Shown in pieces: positions 54,689 through 62,840 of a DNA stretch of 64,000 nt (the first letter of the stretch is position 1; every line of letters starts with the position of its first letter). A program made the translations under genes and the position numbers. Source of the DNA: Acidimicrobiales bacterium (GTDB taxonomy: Bacteria > Actinomycetota > Acidimicrobiia > Acidimicrobiales > Aldehydirespiratoraceae); NCBI GenBank assembly GCA_040219515.1, contig JAVJSI010000014.1:1-64000 (forward strand). The letters are read 5' to 3'. The notes beneath the pieces were generated by a model, which made no database searches, was not told where the DNA came from, and saw only the letters and a list, made by a program, of their open reading frames with translations.

Positions 54689-55516
54689 ATGAACTTCGGC
54701 CCGATCGTCAGTCCCGAGTGGCTCGCCGAGCACCTCCACGACGAGGGCCAGGTGATCGTCGACGTGCGCTGGACGCTGGCCGACGGCCCTCGACGAGATG
54801 CCTACGACGAGGGCCACATCCCCGGTGCGGTGTTCGCCGACCTCGATGTCGACCTCTCCGGCGCCGCTTCGGCGGGGGCCGGTCGCCATCCGCTGCCGAC
54901 ACCGCTGGCGTTCGGCGAGGCCATGGGCCGGCTCGGCATCGGTGATCGCACGCGCGTTGTCGTCTACGACGACGCCGGCGGCATCATCGCGGCCCGGCTC
55001 TGGTGGATGCTCGACGTGCTGCGCCGCGACGTCGCCGTACTCGACGGTGGCATCCAGGCCTGGGACGGAAAGCTCTCGAAGGCCCGCATGAAGGCCGACG
55101 ACGCGCAGTTCACCCCGCGGCCGTGGCCGGAGAACGCGCGGGCCTCGGCCGACGGCGTGGCCGCCGCGCTGGCGGCGGGTGCGGTCGTGCTCGACGCGCG
55201 GGCCCCCGAGCGCTACGCCGACGGCGGCGCCGTCGACCCGCGACCCGGCCACATCCCCGGTGCTCGCAACGCCCCGGTGGCCGACAATCTCGACGGTGGC
55301 CGATGGAAGTCGCCCCGCCGGCTCCTCGAGGTCTACGAGGCGCTCGACGCCGATGGCGAGGACGTCATCGCCTACTGCGGCAGCGGCGTGACCGCCTGCG
55401 CCGACCTGCTGGGCCGCCGCCTCGCCGGCCTCCCCGACGGGCGGCTCTACCCGGGCTCGTGGTCGCAGTGGGGGGCCGACGACGACCGCCCGGCGTCCAC
55501 CGGCTCGAAACCCTGA
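54689..55516 (+). CDS. thiosulfate/3-mercaptopyruvate sulfurtransferase
   Basis: 275 residues, two rhodanese domains. Inactive N-domain (V-D-V-R-W, G-H-I-P-G-A-V), active C-domain with C230-G-S-G-V-T-A, the loop typical of 3-mercaptopyruvate sulfurtransferases. Transfers sulfur to cyanide or thiols. ATG 54689 chosen; TTG 54677 would add four residues. Confidence 0.9.
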   Translation: MNFGPIVSPEWLAEHLHDEGQVIVDVRWTLADGPRRDAYDEGHIPGAVFADLDVDLSGAASAGAGRHPLPTPLAFGEAMGRLGIGDRTRVVVYDDAGGIIAARLWWMLDVLRRDVAVLDGGIQAWDGKLSKARMKADDAQFTPRPWPENARASADGVAAALAAGAVVLDARAPERYADGGAVDPRPGHIPGARNAPVADNLDGGRWKSPRRLLEVYEALDADGEDVIAYCGSGVTACADLLGRRLAGLPDGRLYPGSWSQWGADDDRPASTGSKP

Positions 55517-55530
55517 CGTCCACGACTAGG

Positions 55531-55550
55531 CTTGTGAAGTAGATCACAAG
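55531..55550. promoter_or_regulatory. palindromic operator upstream of ndh (Rex- or Crp-like)
   Basis: Perfect arms CTTGTGA (55531-55537) and TCACAAG (55544-55550) around a 6-nt spacer. It matches the Crp consensus TGTGA-N6-TCACA exactly and the actinobacterial Rex consensus TTGTGAA-N4-TTCACAA with one mismatch. A TAGGCT -10-like box (55527-55532) overlaps its left edge, so binding should repress. Confidence 0.65.
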
Positions 55551-55591
55551 CTCCGGTGATCGTCACCGGATGCTCGAGACGAGGTGCGGAC

Positions 55592-56884
55592 ATGGCCGCT
55601 CGACGACATCGGGTCATCGTGGTGGGCGCCGGCTTCGGCGGGCTCGCAGCCGCCCGCGCAATGGCCGATCTCCCGGTCGACATCACCATCGTCGACGCCC
55701 GCAACCACCACACGTTCCAGCCGTTGCTCTATCAGGTGGCGACGGCGGGGCTCGACGTGGACGACGTGTGCCACCCGGTGCGCGGCGTGTTCCAACGCCA
55801 ACGAAACGCTCGGGTGCGGCTCGGTCGGGTCACCGGGATCGACCCGATCGAGAAGCTCGTCGAACTCGACGACGGTGCGGCCACACTCGCCTACGAAACG
55901 CTGGTGTTGGCCTGTGGGGCGGTGACGGCGACGTTCGGCGTCACGGGGGTCGACGACCATGCTTTCGGATTGAAGAGCGCGGCCGACGCAATCGCCGTGC
56001 GGGCCCATGTGCTCGAACGTTTCGAGGCGGTCGATGCCCGGCCAGAACTCGCACGCGACGGCGCGCTCACGTTCACCATCGTCGGCGGCGGGCCGACCGG
56101 CGTTGAACTCGCGGGCGGACTCGCCGAGCTCGTCCATCGGGTGTTGCGCCGTGACTTCCCGTCCCTCGATGTGGCCATGGCCCGCATCGTGCTGATCGAA
56201 GCAGCCGACCGCGTGCTCGGGACCTTCCACCCGTCGCTCTCGCAGCGGGCGCGCCGAACGCTCGAACAACTCGGCGTGGAGGTGCTGACGCACACTGCGG
56301 TCGAGGAGGTGACGGCGACGTCGGTGCGTTTCGCCGACGGCACGGAGCTGGCGACCCAGACGCTCGTGTGGGCCGCCGGCGTGCGGGCCAACCCGATCGG
56401 CGAGCACGGACCGTTCGAGACCGGTCCCGCGGGGCGGATCGTGGTCGACGAGTCGCTGGCGGTGCCCGGCCATCCCAGCGTCTACGTCATCGGCGATCTC
56501 GCCGCGAGCCCGACGGCCGACGGTCGTGCCCTTCCCCAGGTCGCGCCGGTGGCGGTGCAGGGCGGTCGCCATGTCGCCGCCGTGCTCTCGGCTGCGCTCG
56601 GCACGGCCGACGACCCCGGGCCGTTCGTGTACCGCGACAAGGGCTCGATGGCGACGATCGGGCGTCACGCCGCGGTGGCCGAGCTGCCCAACGGTTGGCG
56701 CCTCGGCGGACCGCTCGGGTGGGCGGCCTGGCTCGGCCTGCACCTCGTGATGTTGATCGGCTTCCGCAATCGCGCCAATGTGCTCGTGAACTGGATGTGG
56801 AACTATCTGACCTTCGACCGGGGGAGCCGAGTGGTGGTGCCCTCGGCCGAGATCCTCGCCGCCCGACCGGAGACGCCGCGTTGA
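55592..56884 (+). CDS. ndh: type II NADH dehydrogenase (NDH-2)
   Basis: 430 residues. FAD site V-V-G-A-G-F-G-G-L-A-A-A, NADH site I-V-G-G-G-P-T-G-V-E-L-A-G, then V-Y-V-I-G-D-L-A and Q-V-A-P-V-A-V-Q-G-G; C-terminal hydrophobic helix (W-A-A-W-L-G-L-H-L-V-M-L-I-G-F) for membrane attachment. Passes electrons from NADH to menaquinone without pumping protons. GAGG 7 nt before the ATG. Operator palindrome at 55531-55550. Its stop overlaps the following SDR by TTGA. Confidence 0.93.
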   Translation: MAARRHRVIVVGAGFGGLAAARAMADLPVDITIVDARNHHTFQPLLYQVATAGLDVDDVCHPVRGVFQRQRNARVRLGRVTGIDPIEKLVELDDGAATLAYETLVLACGAVTATFGVTGVDDHAFGLKSAADAIAVRAHVLERFEAVDARPELARDGALTFTIVGGGPTGVELAGGLAELVHRVLRRDFPSLDVAMARIVLIEAADRVLGTFHPSLSQRARRTLEQLGVEVLTHTAVEEVTATSVRFADGTELATQTLVWAAGVRANPIGEHGPFETGPAGRIVVDESLAVPGHPSVYVIGDLAASPTADGRALPQVAPVAVQGGRHVAAVLSAALGTADDPGPFVYRDKGSMATIGRHAAVAELPNGWRLGGPLGWAAWLGLHLVMLIGFRNRANVLVNWMWNYLTFDRGSRVVVPSAEILAARPETPR

Positions 56885-57636
56885 CCGAGACCGACCGAGA
56901 CGGACTGGTCGCCCTGGTCACCGGCGGCGCCGGCGGCATCGGCCGAGCCGTCTGTGCGCGGTTGGCGGCTCGGGGGTTCCGCGTCGTCGTCGCCGATGTC
57001 GACGAGGCCGCCGCGTCGCTCGTGGCCGCCGAGATCGGCGGAGTGGCCATGGGTTTCGATGTGGCCTCGCACGAGGAATGGGCGCAGGCCGTGGCCGGCA
57101 TCGTCGCCGACCACGGCCGACTCGATCGCGTCGTGCTGAACGCCGGGGTGATGTCGCGACCCAGGGGGACCGCCATCGACGATGGCGATCCGATCGACTG
57201 GATGCGTGAACGCTACGAGCTGGTCCGTGGCGTCAACCTCGACGGCGTCGCCTTCGGTGTGCTCGCCACGGTCGACGAGGTGGCCCGCCACGGTGGGTCG
57301 ATGGTCGTGACCGCGTCGATGTCGGGTCTCGATCCCCGGCCGGGAGACCCGGCCTACTCCATGACCAAGGCCGGGATCATCGCGCTCGTCCGGGCGCTCG
57401 CTCCTTCGCTGGCCGAACGGGGGGTGACGATCGGCGCGGTCTGCCCGGCCGGCACCGACACCCCGTTGATCCCGCCCGACGTTCGCCGGTCCGAGGTCGA
57501 ACTCGCTCCCCCAGAGTTCATCGCCGAGGCGCTCGAGTTCGTGCTCGATCAGGCGCTCGACGACACCGGCGGCATCTGGGTCACGCTCGGCGTCCACGAC
57601 CCGTTGCGACGCCACGAGTTCCCGTTCGTACGCTGA
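56881..57636 (+). CDS. short-chain dehydrogenase/reductase (paralogue B)
   Basis: 251 residues. T-G-G-A-G-G-I-G, S-M-S and Y-S-M-T-K motifs. Shares with the SDR at 53881 the stretches L-N-A-G-V-M-S-R-P, V-N-L-D-G-V-A and the H-E-F-type C-terminus. TTG start in a TTGA overlap with ndh; no other start keeps the nucleotide-binding motif. Last gene of the plus-strand run. Confidence 0.85.
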   Translation: MTETDRDGLVALVTGGAGGIGRAVCARLAARGFRVVVADVDEAAASLVAAEIGGVAMGFDVASHEEWAQAVAGIVADHGRLDRVVLNAGVMSRPRGTAIDDGDPIDWMRERYELVRGVNLDGVAFGVLATVDEVARHGGSMVVTASMSGLDPRPGDPAYSMTKAGIIALVRALAPSLAERGVTIGAVCPAGTDTPLIPPDVRRSEVELAPPEFIAEALEFVLDQALDDTGGIWVTLGVHDPLRRHEFPFVR

Positions 57637-57643
57637 GCGCAGG

Positions 57644-58267
57644 TCAGCGCACCCGGATACGGGGGTCGGGCGCGCCCCGGCGCATGGTGGTGAGGAACTG
57701 TTCGAGCGGCGCCGGGTCGGCGACCTGGGGTTCGTCGTCGCCCGGCGGGTGGGCCCAGAACTCCTCCCACGAGGGGAAGAGGTCGTGGAAGGCACCGTCG
57801 TAGGGTTCGCGGTCGGGCCAGCGCATCTTGGTGTCGCCCACCGGTGGTCGGTTCAGATCGGTGGCGTACCAGTAGCAGGGCAGGCGCCGGCGAAAGAGCC
57901 AGTCGCCGTCGATGCGCTCGTAGTCGTCCCAGTAGAGCATCTGCATGATGACCCACTCGTCGCCGGTCTCGTGCTCGTTCTTCGAGTAGAGGACACCATG
58001 GGCATGGTCGGCATCGTCGAACTCGATGACGTGATTGCCGATGTGGTGCGCAGTGCCGGTGAACTGGAGTCGAAGGGTGTCGTCGAGCCAGCGCTTGAGG
58101 TGAGCCCGCCCGGTGAGGTCACGGCTCACGCGGATGTCGGGAGCGAACAGGTTCACATGCGCATCGAGATCGCGCATGTCGAGCGAGACGGCGTATTTGG
58201 CTGCCAGCTGACGGATCGCGTCGAGCGACTCCAGCCGGTCGACGCGGGCTTCGAGATCGGCGGTCAT
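57644..58267 (-). CDS. SnoaL-like/NTF2-fold protein
   Basis: 207 residues. A cone-shaped NTF2-like fold is suggested by L-A-A-K-Y-A-V-S-L-D-M-R-D-L-D-A-H-V-N-L-F-A-P-D, H-H-I-G-N-H-V-I-E-F, and W-L-F-R-R-R-L-P. Relatives act as isomerases, dehydratases or ring hydroxylase small subunits. It is 23 nt downstream of the amidohydrolase, same strand, probably one operon. Confidence 0.8.
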   Translation of the reverse strand: MTADLEARVDRLESLDAIRQLAAKYAVSLDMRDLDAHVNLFAPDIRVSRDLTGRAHLKRWLDDTLRLQFTGTAHHIGNHVIEFDDADHAHGVLYSKNEHETGDEWVIMQMLYWDDYERIDGDWLFRRRLPCYWYATDLNRPPVGDTKMRWPDREPYDGAFHDLFPSWEEFWAHPPGDDEPQVADPAPLEQFLTTMRRGAPDPRIRVR

Positions 58268-58290
58268 GCTCGTCGCCGAGTCGGCGCCGG

Positions 58291-59550
58291 CTACCAGTTC
58301 TCGGGGTCGGCGACGACGGACTCGGGCACGGGGTGCCGGTAGAGCTCCGACGCGTTCTCCCAGGTGATGCGACGCCGGTCGTGCTCGGGCAGCCAGCCGA
58401 TCTCGCGTTCGACGATGTCCTGGGTGCGGGGCCAGGTCGAGTCGCAATGGGGGTAGTCGGACTCGAGGAGGATGTGGTCGACGCCGATGCGCTCGCGTTG
58501 ACCGAAGGCCGAGGGGTCCTCGACGGCACAGAAGTAGAAGTTGCGGCGGAAGACTTCGGACGGCGTGAGCTCGTCGGTCCACGTGCCGTACATGTCGTGG
58601 TAGCTGAGCATGTGGTCGAGCCGGTCGATCAGGCCGGCCACCCAACCGATGCCGCCCTCGGACAGGCAGATCTTCAGGTCGGGGTGACGCACCGGGGCCA
58701 TCGAGTAGAGCCAATCGACGGCGGCGTAGATGGCGTAGGCGAAGAACAGTACGCCGACGACGTCGGGCGGCGCGTCGTCGGATGTTGCGGGCGACGCGCC
58801 GGCCGAGCCGATGTGGAGGTTGATGACCGTTTCGGTCTCGGCGCAGGCCTGGAGGAACGGCTCCCAGTGGCCGGAGTGCAGGCTCGGGAGCCCGAGCTTG
58901 TCCGGGGCCTCGGAGAAGGTGACGGCCTTGAAGCCGCGCTCGGCGTTCTCGCGGATCATGTCGGCCGCGACCTCGGGGTCGAGGAGCCACGGCAGCTGGC
59001 ACGGGATGATGCGGTCGGGGTAGGGGCCGGCCCACGACTCGAGGTGCCAGTCGTTCCAGGCTCGCACCGAGGCCATGGCCAGTTCCTGATCGTTGGTGAC
59101 CGTCTGGAGGCGCTGGCCCGCGAAGCCGGGCAGGAACGAGGGGAAGTTCACCGAGGCATAGACCCCGTTGATGTCCATGTCGGCGATGCGTTCGTGGATG
59201 TCCCAGGCGCCCTTGCGCATCTCGTCGAAGCGGGTCGGTTCGAAGCCGTACTCCGAAACCGGCCGACCGACCACCGCGTTGAATCCGACATTGGGCAGCT
59301 CGTTGCCGTCGTAGAGCCAGGTCTGTCGGCCGCCATCGGTCTCGACCACCCTCGGGGCACGGTCGACGAGGTGGGCGGGGATCCGTCCCTCGAACGTGTC
59401 CGGCGGCTCGACCACGTGGTCGTCCGCGGAGATCACCAGGTGCCGGCGCGGCGCTCGTTCCGGCTCGGGGAGAAACGTGACGGTCCGGTCGGCACCGGTG
59501 GCGGCCGTGGTGAACGACAAGTCGCCGGCGAGATCATCGATGCTGCGCAT
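58291..59550 (-). CDS. amidohydrolase family 2 (ACMSD-like metal enzyme)
   Basis: 419 residues. TIM-barrel amidohydrolase 2 features: I-S-A-D-D-H-V-V-E-P-P (metal site near residue 40), L-H-I-G-S-A-G, G-I-G-W-V-A-G-L-I-D-R, and L-L-E-S-D-Y-P-H-C-D. Relatives do decarboxylation or hydrolysis in aromatic/terpenoid breakdown. GGAG 6 nt before the ATG. Divergent from the GntR gene, its likely regulator. Confidence 0.87.
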   Translation of the reverse strand: MRSIDDLAGDLSFTTAATGADRTVTFLPEPERAPRRHLVISADDHVVEPPDTFEGRIPAHLVDRAPRVVETDGGRQTWLYDGNELPNVGFNAVVGRPVSEYGFEPTRFDEMRKGAWDIHERIADMDINGVYASVNFPSFLPGFAGQRLQTVTNDQELAMASVRAWNDWHLESWAGPYPDRIIPCQLPWLLDPEVAADMIRENAERGFKAVTFSEAPDKLGLPSLHSGHWEPFLQACAETETVINLHIGSAGASPATSDDAPPDVVGVLFFAYAIYAAVDWLYSMAPVRHPDLKICLSEGGIGWVAGLIDRLDHMLSYHDMYGTWTDELTPSEVFRRNFYFCAVEDPSAFGQRERIGVDHILLESDYPHCDSTWPRTQDIVEREIGWLPEHDRRRITWENASELYRHPVPESVVADPENW

Positions 59551-59679
59551 GGGGTACTCCGAACGGGTGGGTGTGGGGCCGATGCCAAGTGACACACCGA
59601 GTCATCTTCTATATGTTTTGTGCTTTGCACCGAACTGTCAACCCGACGATCCTGGCGGACCGAGAACGATGACCACCCG
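59551..59679. promoter_or_regulatory. divergent promoter region between amidohydrolase and gntR
   Basis: 129 nt with an AT-rich patch (59605-59625), far from the local average. It holds TATAGA and TTGACA (59636-59641) on the minus strand with a wide 22-nt spacer, and a small palindrome GTGC-TTT-GCAC at 59620-59630. Probable GntR operator and two promoters. Confidence 0.4.
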
Positions 59680-60522
59680 ATGAGCACGCCCGCGTCACCG
59701 TCGAACTCGGACCCGCTGCTGGCCGTCCCCTCCATACGAGGTGACCGGTCGGCCGAGGAGAAGTATCGCGCACCGCACGTGGCCGACCTGGTGGTGGCCG
59801 AACTTCGACGCCGGATCCTCGACGGCGAACTCGACGACGGTGACGAGCTGCCCCGGCAGGAGGATCTGCTCAAGGAGTTCGGTGTCTCGAAGCCGTCGAT
59901 GCGCGAGGCGTTGCGCATCCTCGAGTCCGAAGGGCTGCTGTCGGTGCGACGGGGCAAGGTCGGCGGTGCGGTCGTGCACCGGCCGGGCCTGGACAACGCG
60001 GCCTACGTGCTCGGTACGGTGCTGCGTTCGACCGGCGCGCCGGTCGACGACGTCGCCAGGGCGCTCAATCAGCTCGAATCGCAGTGTGTGGCGATGTGCG
60101 CGGGTCGAGACGACCGGGCCGAGACGGTGGTCCCTGCGTTGCGCGATGTGAACGCTCGGGCGGCCGCGTGCATCGACGATGTGCGCCAGTTCACGATCGT
60201 GTCGCGGGAGTTCCACGAGGCGCTCGTCCAGCTCTGCGGCAGCCCCACTCTGACGTTGGTCGTGGGGGCTCTCGAGTCGGTGTGGACGGCGCACGCCGAT
60301 GCCTGGGCCGAACTCCACGACGGCCAGGGTGACTTTCCCGATCGTGCCTATCGCCAGCAGGGAGTCGACGATCACGAGGCCCTGATCGACCTGATCGAAG
60401 CGGGCGACATGGCCGGCGCGGCGGCGGAGAACCAACGCCACCTCGCGTGGGCGCCGGTCTATGCGCTCGACCCCGAGAACGTCGTCTTCCCCGGCCTGTT
60501 GGCCGAACGGCCCGACAAGTGA
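59680..60522 (+). CDS. GntR/FadR-type transcriptional regulator
   Basis: 280 residues. wHTH: V-V-A-E-L-R-R-R-I-L-D-G-E-L, L-P-R-Q-E-D-L-L-K-E-F-G-V-S-K-P-S-M-R-E-A-L-R-I-L-E, V-R-R-G-K-V-G-G. C-terminal FCD effector domain with metal-binding-type His/Asp residues. Likely senses an acid substrate of the adjacent enzymes. GTGA overlap with the dioxygenase gene. Confidence 0.92.
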   Translation: MSTPASPSNSDPLLAVPSIRGDRSAEEKYRAPHVADLVVAELRRRILDGELDDGDELPRQEDLLKEFGVSKPSMREALRILESEGLLSVRRGKVGGAVVHRPGLDNAAYVLGTVLRSTGAPVDDVARALNQLESQCVAMCAGRDDRAETVVPALRDVNARAAACIDDVRQFTIVSREFHEALVQLCGSPTLTLVVGALESVWTAHADAWAELHDGQGDFPDRAYRQQGVDDHEALIDLIEAGDMAGAAAENQRHLAWAPVYALDPENVVFPGLLAERPDK

Positions 60523-61331
60523 GCGACACCGCCACGGTCGCGTCGGCCGTCGAACAGATCGCCACCGACGGGTGGACGATCCTTCCCGACGTGATCGACC
60601 CCGAGACGGTCGCCGGGCTGAGGGATCTGGTCGACGCGACGATGGCGAGAGACCGGACCCCGTTCGGAGCGAACGCCTTCCTGGGGAGCCACACCCGGCG
60701 GGTGTTCAACCTGTTGGCCCACGACGCCGGGTTCGGGGCGGTGCCCATCGATCCGACGGTGCTGGCCGTCGCCGAGGCAGTGCTCGACCCCGATCTGCTG
60801 CTGTCGTCGTTGACCGCGGTCGAAACCAATCCGGGGCAGGAGGCGCAGCCGTTGCACGCCGACGACGGCTCGATCCCGCTGCCACGGCCGCATCAGCCGT
60901 TGGCGCTCGTGGCGCTGTGGGCCCTCACCGATTTCGACGAGATGAACGGCGCCACCCGCTTCGTGCCGGGTTCGCACTCCGACCCCACGCGTCCGCGGCC
61001 GGGGGAGTCGGCCGAGACGGCGATGGCCGAGATGCGAGCGGGCAGCGTGCTGGTGTACAACGGTTCGCTCTGGCACGGCGGCGGGGCCAACCGGTCCGCC
61101 GATCGCCGCGTGTTCATCGTCTGCAACTATTGCGCAGGCTGGTTGCGGCAGGAGGAGAGCCAACTGCTCGCCCTCGACCGCGAGTACGTCGCCACGCTCC
61201 CGCCGCGTCTCCGGCGGCTCGTCGGCTATGGCGTCTATCGGGGACTGCTCGGCCATGTGGCCGGCGAGGACCCGGGCTCATGGGTCGACGACGAGGTCGA
61301 GACCGACCTCGTCTGGAAGCGGATGCGCTGA
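60519..61331 (+). CDS. phytanoyl-CoA dioxygenase (PhyH) family protein
   Basis: 270 residues. Iron triad H113-x-D115 (L-H-A-D-D) and H186 (L-W-H-G-G-G), plus the 2-oxoglutarate Arg a few residues later. F-V-P-G-S-H-S is the PhyH signature. Hydroxylates a small molecule, not necessarily a CoA ester. GTG start overlaps the gntR stop, so regulator and enzyme are cotranscribed. Confidence 0.9.
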   Translation: MSDTATVASAVEQIATDGWTILPDVIDPETVAGLRDLVDATMARDRTPFGANAFLGSHTRRVFNLLAHDAGFGAVPIDPTVLAVAEAVLDPDLLLSSLTAVETNPGQEAQPLHADDGSIPLPRPHQPLALVALWALTDFDEMNGATRFVPGSHSDPTRPRPGESAETAMAEMRAGSVLVYNGSLWHGGGANRSADRRVFIVCNYCAGWLRQEESQLLALDREYVATLPPRLRRLVGYGVYRGLLGHVAGEDPGSWVDDEVETDLVWKRMR

Positions 61332-61353
61332 CCTCGCCGACGTCGAATGCCGG

Positions 61354-61611
61354 TCAGGCGGGTGCGGGATTGCCGGTCGCCTTCTTCCATCCGGCCGATG
61401 TTCCTCTGCGAGCCACGACTCGCGCCGCGCCGACGAGGAGCCCCGAGAGCGCAGCCCACGCTGCCGCTTCGGTCCAGCTCACTTCTTCGTCGGCGGGATT
61501 GATCGGTGGCGTGTGTTCTCCGCGCCAGATCGACGATGCCAGCTTTCGGGCCGCTGCGGCCGCGGCAATGGTGGCGCCGGTTTGGAGGAGTGGGTAGATG
61601 AGCTTCTTCAC
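61354..61611 (-). CDS. DUF4235 membrane protein
   Basis: 85 residues, two hydrophobic segments (A-T-I-A-A-A-A-A-A-R-K-L and A-A-A-W-A-A-L-S-G-L-L-V-G-A-A-R-V-V), start K-K-L-I-Y-P and R-K-L-A-S-S-I-W, the DUF4235 pattern. Common small actinobacterial membrane protein of unknown role. GTG start. Confidence 0.8.
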   Translation of the reverse strand: MKKLIYPLLQTGATIAAAAAARKLASSIWRGEHTPPINPADEEVSWTEAAAWAALSGLLVGAARVVARRGTSAGWKKATGNPAPA

Positions 61612-61723
61612 GATGTTTCTCTACCCACCGAGTCGGCGAGCGAAACGACCGGCGCCCGCGCACCGACATGAGGGTTGCGGACATCAGGGTTGGGAGCCCG
61701 CGGAACGGGGAAGAGCCGACGGC

Positions 61724-62749
61724 ATGGGTTCAGAGACCGAGTACGCAGACGAGACCGGCGCCTACGAGCGAGACACCGACTACATCGACACGCGGATCAC
61801 ACGGGACGCGGCCGACGGCTGGCCGGTGGAAGCCGGGAAGTACCGCCTCGCGGCGGCCCGCGCCTGTCCGTGGGCGAATCGGGCGCTGATCGCCCGCCGC
61901 CTCTACGGGCTCGAAGACGCGATGTCGCTGGCCCTCGCCGGGCCCACGCACGGCGAGGAGTCGTGGACCTTCGATCTCGATCCCGGCGAGAAGGACCCGG
62001 TGCTCGGTATCCATCTGTTGAAGGAGGCCTACGACAACCGGGGTGCGGATGCGGGTAGCGGCGTGACCGTGCCGGCGATCGTCGACGTCGAATCGGTGCA
62101 GGTCGTCACCAACGACTTCCACCAGATCACCCTCGACTTCGGGCAGGAATGGGTCGAGCATCACCGGCCGGGCGCCCATGACCTATTCCCGGAGGGCGAC
62201 CGCGACGAGATCATGGAGGTCGCCCAGGGCAACTTCGAAGACGTGAACAATGCGGTCTACGAGGCCGGGTTCGCCACCGATGCCGGCGCCTACGCAGAGG
62301 CCTACCAGCGGCTTTTCGATCGCCTCGATTGGCTCGAGGAGCGCCTGTCGACCCAGCGGTTCCTGGTCGGTGACACCATCACCGAGGCCGACCTCCGTCT
62401 CTGGCCGACCCTCGTCCGCTTCGACGCGGTCTACCACAACCACTTCAAGTGCAACCGCAACAAGCTGATCGAGATGCCCGCGCTGAGGGGCTATGCCCTC
62501 GACCTGTTCCAGACCGCCGGTTTCGGCGACACGATCCATTTCCCGCAGATCAAACAGCACTACTACGAGGTGCACCGGCAGGTGAACCCGTCGGGCATCG
62601 TGCCACTCGGTCCGGACCTCGCCGTGTGGGGGGCCGCGCACGAACGAGAACATCTCGGTGGCCGCCCCTTCGGTGACGGCACCGCGCCGGACCCGGTTCG
62701 CGACCACGAGCGGCCGCCGGCCGACGCCAATCCCGTCTGGGGCCGATGA
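61724..62749 (+). CDS. xi-class glutathione transferase family (glutathionyl-hydroquinone reductase-like)
   Basis: 341 residues. Catalytic Cys48 in R-A-C-P-W-A-N-R-A, then V-T-V-P-A-I-V-D (thioredoxin-fold cis-Pro) and a C-terminal GST domain with I-T-E-A-D-L-R-L-W-P-T-L-V-R-F-D-A-V-Y. Actinobacteria usually have mycothiol, so the co-substrate may be mycothiol; no thiol genes in the window settle this. Confidence 0.9.
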   Translation: MGSETEYADETGAYERDTDYIDTRITRDAADGWPVEAGKYRLAAARACPWANRALIARRLYGLEDAMSLALAGPTHGEESWTFDLDPGEKDPVLGIHLLKEAYDNRGADAGSGVTVPAIVDVESVQVVTNDFHQITLDFGQEWVEHHRPGAHDLFPEGDRDEIMEVAQGNFEDVNNAVYEAGFATDAGAYAEAYQRLFDRLDWLEERLSTQRFLVGDTITEADLRLWPTLVRFDAVYHNHFKCNRNKLIEMPALRGYALDLFQTAGFGDTIHFPQIKQHYYEVHRQVNPSGIVPLGPDLAVWGAAHEREHLGGRPFGDGTAPDPVRDHERPPADANPVWGR

Positions 62750-62840
62750 CGTTTGGTCAGCCGGATGGCCCGGCCGGATCGAAGGATCCCCCCAGCGCCA
62801 GATCCCGAGGTTGAGAACCGACGTCCGTGCCCTCGACCGC

